Source: JAHDDY01 sp964549375 (GTDB lineage Bacteria; Pseudomonadota; Alphaproteobacteria; Rhodobacterales; Rhodobacteraceae). From it: DNA of 6,144 bases. A model generated the notes under the pieces. That model saw only the letters and a list, made by a program, of their open reading frames with translations, was not told the origin of the DNA and did not search any database. Every line of letters starts with the position of its first letter. The first letter of the stretch is position 1. The stretch spans positions 1-6,144 of the forward strand of contig CAZJWF010000150.1 of NCBI GenBank assembly GCA_964549375.1, given 5' to 3'. This document shows positions 1 through 5,491 of this stretch, in pieces. Both the position numbers and the translations under genes were made by a program.

Positions 1-11
1 TCCCAAGGCAT
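1..11 (-). CDS. scoB: Probable start of 3-oxoacid CoA-transferase subunit B (partial)
   Basis: Only the first three codons and two bases of a fourth lie inside the window. They read Met-Pro-Trp followed by GA, so the fourth residue is Asp or Glu. The ATG is at 11-9 and is preceded by a good Shine-Dalgarno sequence, AAGGGGA at 24-18, with a 6-nt spacer. SCOT subunit B is normally encoded just after subunit A, and as I recall many proteobacterial B subunits begin with Met-(Pro/Ala)-Trp-(Asp/Glu/Thr). Subunit B carries the catalytic glutamate that forms the enzyme-CoA thioester. The call rests on position, ribosome binding site and three residues, so it is an inference; any other gene starting here would look similar. 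Confidence 0.5.
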
Positions 12-17
12 GGGCGG

Positions 18-24
18 TCCCCTT
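18..24 (-). promoter_or_regulatory. Ribosome binding site of the gene starting at 11 (probable scoB)
   Basis: On the minus strand AAGGGGA lies 6 nt before the ATG at 11-9 and overlaps the TAA stop (25-23) of the small upstream gene. This tight packing suggests translation passes from the small protein gene into probable scoB. Confidence 0.5.
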
Positions 25-283
25 AATTCTCTGTCAGTTCGTCTTCATCAATCGACGCGAGCAAGTCTTCCCAGCCATCAGAGGGCTGCATTGCCAATGC
101 GGATTGGATAAAGGTTGAAAGATTGGTGGCACTGGCGGCGATATAGGCGGCGACGAGATCGGGGTGATCCTTCGCATAACCCTTGCCAAAAACAGCATCG
201 AGTTTTGCAACAGCGGAATCGACAAATTCATCCGTGTAGCCTGTCGCCGCATCACCGGCCATTGTGTCATCATCGAAGCTCAT
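23..283 (-). CDS. Small, very acidic hypothetical protein between scoA and probable scoB
   Basis: I do not recognise this 86-residue protein (87 if the GTG at 286-284 is used). It has about 18 Asp/Glu against three Lys and no Arg, so it is strongly negative. The N-terminus has an Asp run (FDDDT). The middle (VAKLDAVFGKGYAKDHPDLV, then AAYIAASATN) looks like two or three amphipathic helices, and the end is acidic (SIDEDELTEN). No signal peptide, membrane segment or Cys is seen. The TAG stop of scoA shares its G with the GTG, and an ATG follows directly; I chose the ATG because neither codon has a strong Shine-Dalgarno. Its place inside the sco unit suggests co-expression with the CoA-transferase, possibly as a partner or stability factor, but that is a guess. 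The tight junctions on both sides support it being a real gene. Confidence 0.68.
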   Translation of the reverse strand: MSFDDDTMAGDAATGYTDEFVDSAVAKLDAVFGKGYAKDHPDLVAAYIAASATNLSTFIQSALAMQPSDGWEDLLASIDEDELTEN

Positions 284-285
284 CA

Positions 286-984
286 CTACGCCGCCCGTGT
301 CGTTGCTTGTTCGATCCGCTTCTCGTGCTGACCTTGCACGATCCGCTGCACGAAGATTCCCGGCGTGTGGATCAAATCCGGGTCGAGGCTGCCGGTCGGG
401 ACAATTTCCTCAACCTCAGCAATCGTGACCTTTCCGGCGGTCGCACAAAGCGGATTAAAGTTCCGCGCGGTCTTGCGATAGATCAGGTTGCCCTGTTCGT
501 CGCCTTTCCATGCTTTGACGATGCCAAGGTCAGCCTGAATACCGCGTTCGAGGATATACGTCTCGCCATCAAAATCTTTATGCTCTTTGCCTTCAGCGAT
601 CACCGTACCGACGCCCGTCTTTGTGTAAAATCCGGGAATTCCCGCCCCGCCTGCGCGCAGTCGTTCTGCCAGCGTGCCTTGCGGGTTAAATTCAAGCTCT
701 AATTCACCCGAGAGATATTGCCGCATGAACTCAGCATTCTCGCCCACATAGGATGACACCATTTTTTTGACCTGCTTTGATTGCAGCAAGATCCCAATGC
801 CGAAGTCATCGACGCCGGCATTGTTGGAATAAAAGGTCAGGTTCTTTGTTCCCGCATCCTTGATCGCCGACAGCAAATTCTCTGGAATACCGCATAGGCC
901 AAAGCCTCCGGCCGCGATGCTCATACCGTCGACCAGCACCCCCTCCAGAGCCGCCGCAGCGCTGTCGTATACCTTTTTAGCCAT
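286..984 (-). CDS. scoA: Succinyl-CoA:3-ketoacid CoA-transferase subunit A
   Basis: This is subunit A of the 3-oxoacid CoA-transferase (SCOT), a cytoplasmic enzyme that moves CoA from succinyl-CoA to acetoacetate during ketone body, polyhydroxybutyrate or fatty acid use. The 232-residue product has the usual length for this subunit. Residues 19-34 (DGMSIAAGGFGLCGIP) fit the CoA-transferase signature [DN]-[GN]-x2-[LIVMFA]3-G-G-F-x3-G-x-P in full. Other family segments are GAGIPGFYTKTGVGT near 114-127 and RNFNP near 174. The frame opens upstream to 1047, but ATG at 984-982 has GGGA 6 nt before it and gives the standard MAKKVYDS start. Probable scoB follows one small gene later. A near-perfect palindrome and a possible promoter lie just upstream. 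The related 3-oxoadipate transferase PcaI is less likely, because the sequence is SCOT-like and no catechol-pathway genes are visible. Confidence 0.95.
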   Translation of the reverse strand: MAKKVYDSAAAALEGVLVDGMSIAAGGFGLCGIPENLLSAIKDAGTKNLTFYSNNAGVDDFGIGILLQSKQVKKMVSSYVGENAEFMRQYLSGELELEFNPQGTLAERLRAGGAGIPGFYTKTGVGTVIAEGKEHKDFDGETYILERGIQADLGIVKAWKGDEQGNLIYRKTARNFNPLCATAGKVTIAEVEEIVPTGSLDPDLIHTPGIFVQRIVQGQHEKRIEQATTRAA

Positions 985-990
985 GCTGTG

Positions 991-994
991 TCCC
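991..994 (-). promoter_or_regulatory. scoA ribosome binding site deciding the start
   Basis: GGGA lies 6 nt before the ATG at 984-982. It supports this start over the in-frame codon at 1047, which would add 21 residues that do not resemble the family and would cover the palindrome and possible promoter. Confidence 0.55.
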
Positions 995-1013
995 GATTTT
1001 GCAGTGCAATATC
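995..1013. promoter_or_regulatory. Near-perfect 19-bp palindrome upstream of scoA (candidate operator)
   Basis: The plus strand reads GATTTTGCAGTGCAATATC. Around the central G at 1004, eight of nine positions pair; only 998/1010 do not. The core TTGCA-n-TGCAA is perfect. The site sits directly before the scoA Shine-Dalgarno and would cover the transcription start of the candidate promoter at 1047-1019. This is typical for a dimeric repressor responding to acyl-CoA or polyhydroxybutyrate state, but the regulator cannot be named from the sequence. It could instead fold as a small hairpin in the 5' leader. Confidence 0.45.
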
Positions 1014-1018
1014 CGACT

Positions 1019-1047
1019 GTTTTAGCGATCTGCCGAAGCGAGCGCAA
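1019..1047 (-). promoter_or_regulatory. Candidate promoter for the sco genes
   Basis: On the minus strand TTGCGC (1047-1042) and TAAAAC (1024-1019) are separated by 17 nt and lie in the 72-nt gap between the helicase stop and scoA. Both boxes are imperfect (TTG plus a 4/6 match to TATAAT). Transcription would begin near 1012, at the edge of the palindrome. This is a pattern match only; the sco genes could also be read through from the helicase gene. Confidence 0.3.
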
Positions 1048-1056
1048 TCGAAGAAG

Positions 1057-2619
1057 CTATTTCAAATCGTCGGTTCCCAAGGCATCCGCTGGTCGCGCCA
1101 TCGCATAACGCGTAACCCAGCATAGGCGCTCTTGTGCGCGTGTGATCGCAACGTAAGTCAGCCTTTTCCAGAGCGGCAAGCCCGCTTCCATCCGATTAGC
1201 CCGTGCCGCGGCATAAAGATCAGGCGCGAAGACCTGAACAGTCGGCCATTGCGACCCTTGCGCCTTGTGGATGGTACACGCCGCCCCGTGCAAGAACGCT
1301 GCGCCCATACGTGCAGCAGTCGGAATGATCGGCTCTGCGTCCTGACGTTCGATCTGAATAATCGCCGCGACAGACAGTCGGGGTGCTTCGACCCCGTCTA
1401 CGTACAGCTTCGCAAATCCCGGTTTCTTACCGGGACCGAGGTAAAAGCTTTGTGCACCCTTTACCAGTCCGGCCTGTTCCAGCTCGATGCGTTTTTTGCG
1501 CTGCCGAGCGGGCAATTCAGCGCCGTCGCAAATTAATGGCTCGCCGGGCGACAGCATCGTCTCTCCCAGACCGTAAGCCGTGCGAAACGCCCAGATCAGG
1601 CGGATGCGCGTCGCATTGCGCCATACTAACATCGGAGAGCGCGCCATCATCTGCGGGTCAGCGCGAGGGGCAATCACGACCCGCTCGTCTTTGTCCGCAG
1701 CCTCACGAACCAGTTTTTCAAAGGCTGGGAAATCGACCTCCGGGTCTGCCAATGCATACGCAAGGTCAATAATCGGGTTGCCTGCCTCTTGCCGGAAAAC
1801 GCGGCTCAAATTCGCTTTGGAAGGCTCCGGCAGCTTATCGAACGGCATCTCGCCCGACTCGCCGACGGGCGCGAGTTGTGCGGGGTCTCCGAACAAGATC
1901 AATATCCCAAAGACGGCGCGCAGATCATCGAGCTGTTTTTGGTCCAGCATCGAGGCTTCATCCACGAGGCCGATATCAACCTCGTCGTCTCGCCGTGCCC
2001 ATCCGGTGATAAACTCTGATCCGCGCACGCCGACGGTCGCCAGTGCCGCCGGAACGGATTTCGTTTCGAGAAAGTATTCGAGCGCGCGGTCCAGCGCCTC
2101 GTCGGTCAGCAGATCATGCTGTGGCCGCTCGCCCTTGCCTTTATCACGCAGCCATTCCGCAACTTTCTCATATTCCGGGTCATAGACGGGTGTATAAATG
2201 ATCCGGTGGATCGTCGTCGCGGCAACCCCGCGCTGACGCAGGACACTGGCGGCCTTGTTGGTCGGGGCCACAACCGCAAAACTGCGCTTTCCCGCGCGCT
2301 GCCCTTCGCCGTCAGGGCCAATTTGCACGGCATCGGCATCCATCAGCGCTTCAGTCAGGGTTGCGAGCAGTTGCGTCTTGCCAGACCCCGCCTTTCCCAA
2401 AACCGCGAAAACACGCCCTAAATCATGATCGCTATCCGCGATGTCGCCCAGAGCATCCGTTGGTACTCCGGCAATCGTCAGGCCGGACAACGCAATCAGT
2501 TCAGCAACCCGTGAATAGGCATCTTCCTGATCGCCAGAAAGGTCTACGTGCTGCGTTTGTGGCAACACCTCCTGTTCAGGCAATCCAAGGCCAAGTGCCG
2601 GTTCATCCATGCCAGCCAT
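1057..2619 (-). CDS. Stand-alone SF1 RecD/Dda-like ATP-dependent DNA helicase
   Basis: This 520-residue protein is a complete superfamily 1 helicase of the RecD/Dda (SF1B) type, expected to unwind DNA 5' to 3' with ATP in repair or recombination. The motifs are all in order: Q-motif-like LSGDQ (27-31), Walker A GKAGSGKT (75-82), motif Ia APTNKAA (118-124), TIHR (136-139), Walker B LVDEAS (218-223), motif III FGDPAQLAPV (243-252), SRVFRQ (272-277), motif V TIHKAQGSQW (449-458) and motif VI YVAITRAQERL (489-499). No nuclease domain is present. The stretch around 355-415 matches the place of the SH3-like insert of RecD2/Dda, with a basic run (ARQRKKR, 371-377). It is shorter than RecD2 and lacks its long N-terminal region. 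The start is uncertain: ATG at 2619 and ATG at 2610 are both in frame, neither with a strong Shine-Dalgarno. It lies 64 nt after the radical SAM gene, probably in the same transcript. Confidence 0.93.
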   Translation of the reverse strand: MAGMDEPALGLGLPEQEVLPQTQHVDLSGDQEDAYSRVAELIALSGLTIAGVPTDALGDIADSDHDLGRVFAVLGKAGSGKTQLLATLTEALMDADAVQIGPDGEGQRAGKRSFAVVAPTNKAASVLRQRGVAATTIHRIIYTPVYDPEYEKVAEWLRDKGKGERPQHDLLTDEALDRALEYFLETKSVPAALATVGVRGSEFITGWARRDDEVDIGLVDEASMLDQKQLDDLRAVFGILILFGDPAQLAPVGESGEMPFDKLPEPSKANLSRVFRQEAGNPIIDLAYALADPEVDFPAFEKLVREAADKDERVVIAPRADPQMMARSPMLVWRNATRIRLIWAFRTAYGLGETMLSPGEPLICDGAELPARQRKKRIELEQAGLVKGAQSFYLGPGKKPGFAKLYVDGVEAPRLSVAAIIQIERQDAEPIIPTAARMGAAFLHGAACTIHKAQGSQWPTVQVFAPDLYAAARANRMEAGLPLWKRLTYVAITRAQERLCWVTRYAMARPADALGTDDLK

Positions 2620-2683
2620 CCAACAAATGTTCGATAACCGTTCTTCTCATGGATAGGAGGAAGACACAATACAGAACGTGGGA

Positions 2684-3694
2684 TTAGGCCGTGCAACTCC
2701 CGCCACCAAGAACGCAGAACTTCGCGCAATGTTGGTGGTTCAGTTTTATCGGTTTTTCAGCTTCTCTGAGCGTCGACCCCAGCTCAAATTCATCTTCGTA
2801 AGCGAGCAATGTGCAGGCCAGAACCGCAGGTTTCTTGGCTCCGCGCCGCTTTACGACCATTCGCGAAGACGCACACATGATGTCTTTTGGATTGATGTCG
2901 AGAATTCCCCAGCAAGCCGTCGTGATTTCGGGAACTTCAACATTTTCATCCATTTCAGGAAAGAGAATGCAGCGCGATGGATCATGGGCGTCAACTGGGA
3001 CGCCCTCCTTCTCAAACATCGCTTTATATCCGGCGCGCGCCTCTTCGTCACTCTCGCCCCAGCACGTCCGACCGGCAGCATCAAGCCGAAATCCATGTTT
3101 CGCGAGCCAACGCACGCCCTCCATCGCCTTCGCGAATGATCCCTTACCCCGCTCGGTGTCGTGGAGTTCCTCGCTGTAGTGATCTAGCGAAATTCGGAGG
3201 GTAAGCTTATCGCCAAATTCCTCGCGCAGCGCGAGCAACCCCTTTTGCACGCGAGGCCGCATCATCGGCTGCATCGCATTGGAAAGGATCAGCACGTCAT
3301 ACCCGCACCGTAACGCGGCCTCCGCCATTGCGATCATCTCCGGGTTCATAAACGGCTCACCGCCCGTAAAACCGATCTCTCGCACTGGCCAGCGTGCGGG
3401 AGATTTCGCCCGGCGCTCGTCTATTTGATCAAGAAAATCCACGACCTCAGCTTCGGTAATGTAGACCAAAGCATCATTCGTTGGGCTGGAGAGGATGTAG
3501 CAATTCTCACATTCGATATTGCAGAGTGTTCCGGTGTTAAACCACAACGTTTCCACGCCCGTCAGAGGAACACTCGCGCGGCGTTCGCCTTTCGCAGTTA
3601 TCGACGGGTCCGAAAACTTTTCAGGCAGTGCCCCGGTTTCAACCTTCGGTGAGTCTTTAGTCAATGTTTCAGCCGTATCCGGTTGATAGTCCAT
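2684..3694 (-). CDS. Radical SAM protein with cysteine-rich C-terminus
   Basis: This is a radical SAM enzyme of 336 residues, of unknown substrate. The CxxxCxxC motif (CNIECENCY, residues 58-66) would bind the 4Fe-4S cluster that cleaves S-adenosylmethionine. GGEP (111-114), which contacts the SAM amino group, and a strand ending SLDHY (169-173) follow. Eight more Cys lie in the second half (about 211, 242, 261, 274, 294, 323, 327, 334), ending in CAKFC and GGGSCTA. This is enough for one or two auxiliary clusters, as in SPASM or twitch-type enzymes, although the classic SPASM spacing is not obvious. No precursor peptide or known partner gene is adjacent, so peptide modification is not shown. 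The frame extends to an ATG at 3733, adding 13 residues. I prefer ATG at 3694 because AGAAGG lies upstream (12-nt spacer, rather long) and the extension is poorly supported. The helicase gene follows after 64 nt. Confidence 0.9.
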   Translation of the reverse strand: MDYQPDTAETLTKDSPKVETGALPEKFSDPSITAKGERRASVPLTGVETLWFNTGTLCNIECENCYILSSPTNDALVYITEAEVVDFLDQIDERRAKSPARWPVREIGFTGGEPFMNPEMIAMAEAALRCGYDVLILSNAMQPMMRPRVQKGLLALREEFGDKLTLRISLDHYSEELHDTERGKGSFAKAMEGVRWLAKHGFRLDAAGRTCWGESDEEARAGYKAMFEKEGVPVDAHDPSRCILFPEMDENVEVPEITTACWGILDINPKDIMCASSRMVVKRRGAKKPAVLACTLLAYEDEFELGSTLREAEKPIKLNHQHCAKFCVLGGGSCTA

Positions 3695-3914
3695 ATATAA
3701 CACTAGCCTTCTTTGGTCGAATGCCGTCTTCATCGGCTAAGACGCTCGTTGCGGCGAGTCAACGCCATCTCGGTACACTCACGTCTCTGTCATCGCTTCT
3801 GCGCGTTGCTCTTACCCGACAGGTCTCGATTTTGACACTTACAAGGTGTTTTCTTCGCGACAGAATTCAACGTTCTGCGTATAGCTAAGGCAAAACAAGG
3901 GCAGACTGAGCAAT
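3695..3914. other. Divergent intergenic region
   Basis: This region of about 220 nt separates the leftward radical SAM/helicase genes from the rightward secretion operon, so it should carry promoters for both. For the rightward genes a perfect TTGACA (3832-3837) is present, but no convincing -10 box stands at 16-18 nt. Overlapping it is a weak dyad, ACACTT-ACA-AGGTGT (3835-3849), and after it CAGAA-n7-TTCTG (3861-3877). For the leftward genes see the candidate at 3762-3734. I see no convincing gene here; the open frame across 3664-3888 has no family character and overlaps the radical SAM start. Confidence 0.6.
3734..3762 (-). promoter_or_regulatory. Candidate promoter of the radical SAM/helicase genes
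   Basis: On the minus strand TTGACT (3762-3757) is followed after 17 nt by TAGCCG (3739-3734). The -35 box is close to consensus and the -10 box is poor. If real, transcription would start near 3727, after the upstream ATG at 3733, which would support the ATG at 3694 as the radical SAM start. Confidence 0.25.
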
Positions 3915-4943
3915 ATGGCTGAACATCGAGGATTCTTTTCCTGGTGGTTCGGGGAACTGCGAGAGATATTCTCTGGCCGCCCCGTGCCAGTTCATGCGCT
4001 CCTATTGTCAGACCACGAAGTCGCTTTACTCGAAAAGGGCGTGGATACGCCCATTGGTGTGGTTGACATCGCGGCCGAGGATTGGCGAGAGCAAATCGAA
4101 GGCTTGCGCTCGCGGATATTAAAGCGGCGCGGCAAAAATCCGATCATCGAGGTGCAACTCCCTGCGGAACAGGTGATGTTTGCGAAGACGGTCCTAAGCC
4201 CTGACAGAGAAGGTCGACGCAAAGCCGCATTCTTAAAATTACAAGACCTAACGGGCCAACCCCCCGAAGATCTCGCTTTCGATGTCGCCGCAAAACCTGA
4301 CGCGCAGGGACGCACAGTTCTCGCAATTGCGCCTTTATCGTCTGTCGAAGAAGCCGCCCATTACGCCGAAGAATGGGGATTTGATCCTGTGCGTGTTACC
4401 AGTATGGAAACGCCAAAAGCGTTTAGACGCGGCCCAGATCTTGATAGTGGACGGGCGGCCCGCGCTGGCGGTTCGACGCTGCCAAAAATTGCCGTCGCTA
4501 TGGGAGTTTTGGCGCTCTGTCTTTCCGCCGCAGCCGCAGGTAGAGCGTTGTCAATCCGATCAGACCTTGCACGGGAAGCGGAAGCGCAAGCGTCGGCTAT
4601 TAAACCTGCCACTGGCAACATCGAAGACCGTCAAATCACCTTGGTCGAATTCGCCAGCGCCGCCGCCACAGCAACCGATTTTCGGGACGTGACGATGCCG
4701 GTATGGCGGGTACTCGCGGAGGCGGCCTCAACCATTCCGCCGGATGTCGTTTTGACGGGGTTTGATTACAAAGCAGGGCAAATAATTTTGCGCGGTTCTA
4801 CCAAATCTACCGTCGCTCTCGAAGAATCTCTCGATCAATCGCCGGTATTCAGCGCACCGACGCTAGAAAGCACCAGCAAGCACCGCGAGGGCCGTGCGAA
4901 CTTCGTGATGGAAGCCACCATCGACGAAAGGAGCATTCGATGA
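3915..4943 (+). CDS. gspL: Type II secretion system protein GspL (compact, PilN-like C-terminus)
   Basis: This 342-residue protein looks like GspL, the bitopic inner-membrane platform protein that links the cytoplasmic ATPase GspE to periplasmic GspM and GspC. The N-terminal 185 residues form a cytoplasmic domain with the GspL-type segment RRKAAFLKLQDLTGQPPEDLAFDV (101-124), a reduced form of the actin-like region. One membrane helix lies near 190-209 (IAVAMGVLALCLSAAAA), followed by a short helical linker. Residues 263-336 form a PilN/GspL periplasmic ferredoxin-like domain (VWRVLAEAASTIPPDVVLTGF, ending ANFVMEATI). It is shorter than classical GspL proteins of about 400 residues. The ATG at 3915 has only a weak Shine-Dalgarno (AAGGG at 3897-3901, 13 nt away), but it is the first start of the frame and gives a sensible N-terminus. 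Its TGA stop overlaps the next ATG. It could also be described as a PilM/PilN fusion. Confidence 0.82.
   Translation: MAEHRGFFSWWFGELREIFSGRPVPVHALLLSDHEVALLEKGVDTPIGVVDIAAEDWREQIEGLRSRILKRRGKNPIIEVQLPAEQVMFAKTVLSPDREGRRKAAFLKLQDLTGQPPEDLAFDVAAKPDAQGRTVLAIAPLSSVEEAAHYAEEWGFDPVRVTSMETPKAFRRGPDLDSGRAARAGGSTLPKIAVAMGVLALCLSAAAAGRALSIRSDLAREAEAQASAIKPATGNIEDRQITLVEFASAAATATDFRDVTMPVWRVLAEAASTIPPDVVLTGFDYKAGQIILRGSTKSTVALEESLDQSPVFSAPTLESTSKHREGRANFVMEATIDERSIR
4927..4933 (+). promoter_or_regulatory. gspM ribosome binding site inside the end of gspL
   Basis: AAAGGAG stands 6 nt before the ATG at 4940 and lies inside the last codons of gspL. Together with the ATGA overlap it fixes the gspM start and indicates translational coupling. 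Confidence 0.7.
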
Positions 4944-5491
4944 AGTCGGGGGGACGCAGCAGAGCAGCCGCACTTGCGCTTTTGTTGGGTGTGATCGCTG
5001 TATTGGGTGCCGCCGTGATCGTTCCAACGGCACTTCATTGGACGCGAACCGGCACGATCATCGAAGACGCCCGCCTCAAAATTCAGCGTTCAAACAAGCG
5101 GACCGAAGCCTCCGAAACTTTGGATCAAACCAAACAAGCGTGGAGCAGTTTCGCGTCGGAACCGCGCGCCGGTTTCCTGTTGTCCACAACTGACGACGAA
5201 GGCATTGCCGAAACGACGATCCGACTTCAAAAACTTTTTGCCGAGTTCGACGGCGCTCTGAACTCTGTTTCCGGCAGCGCGGCGGAAGGGCCACGCGCGG
5301 GTGTACGCCGATTGAGCTTTAGCGGGTCGGGAATCCTTCCTCGCGAGAAATTAACGCCGTTTCTGACAGTGCTGGAGAGCAAACCTGCTTTTCTGATCAT
5401 CTCGGAATTCAAAACGCAAATCCGTGCGGTAGACCGGCTATGGATCAGTTTCACCGCCGACGCATTTCGTCTGGAGGGATCAGGCGCATGA
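4940..5491 (+). CDS. gspM: Type II secretion system protein GspM (subtype b, PilO-like)
   Basis: This 183-residue protein fits GspM, the partner of GspL in the inner-membrane assembly platform. A short basic N-terminus (MKSGGRSR) is followed by one membrane helix at about 10-31, which leaves the rest in the periplasm. Residues 38-70 are charged and helical, likely a coiled coil. Residues 80-178 form an alpha/beta domain with the pattern of the GspM-b/PilO fold (ETTIRLQKLFAEFDGAL, RRLSFSGSGI, LTPFLTVLESKPAFLIISEF, LWISFTADAFRL). The assignment rests mainly on size, topology, this pattern and its place right after gspL, since the family is very divergent in sequence. Start and stop overlap both neighbours by the 4-nt ATGA arrangement, so the three proteins are probably made in fixed proportion. 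Confidence 0.78.
   Translation: MKSGGRSRAAALALLLGVIAVLGAAVIVPTALHWTRTGTIIEDARLKIQRSNKRTEASETLDQTKQAWSSFASEPRAGFLLSTTDDEGIAETTIRLQKLFAEFDGALNSVSGSAAEGPRAGVRRLSFSGSGILPREKLTPFLTVLESKPAFLIISEFKTQIRAVDRLWISFTADAFRLEGSGA
5473..5479 (+). promoter_or_regulatory. Ribosome binding site of the GspC/PilP-like gene
   Basis: GGAGGGA lies 8 nt before the ATG at 5488. It decides for this start over the in-frame ATG at 5440, which would add 16 basic residues in front of the membrane helix and overlap gspM by 52 nt. Confidence 0.7.

Noticed and set aside
115..702. Open frame of 195 codons on the plus strand opposite scoA and the small acidic gene
   Set aside because: It lies antisense to a clear SCOT subunit A gene; its product is rich in Arg, His and Ser with no family character, as expected for a shadow frame.
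1580..2185. Open frame of 201 codons on the plus strand opposite the helicase gene
   Set aside because: The product is a Ser/Arg-rich low-complexity sequence antisense to a helicase with all motifs intact.
2606..2653. Possible 15-codon leader peptide on the minus strand (ATG AGA AGA ACG ...) overlapping the helicase start
   Set aside because: No Shine-Dalgarno precedes it, and there is no run of regulatory codons or attenuator-like hairpin, so it is probably chance.
2656..3139. AGGAGGAAGA on the plus strand (2656-2665) followed by an open frame of 153 codons
   Set aside because: The Shine-Dalgarno-like run is a chance match: no start codon stands at a suitable distance, and the frame is antisense to the radical SAM gene.
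3832..3860. Perfect -35 box TTGACA before gspL
   Set aside because: No acceptable -10 box is found at 16-18 nt (the bases there read TCGCGA or near), so I did not call it a promoter, although it may be one with a poorly conserved -10.
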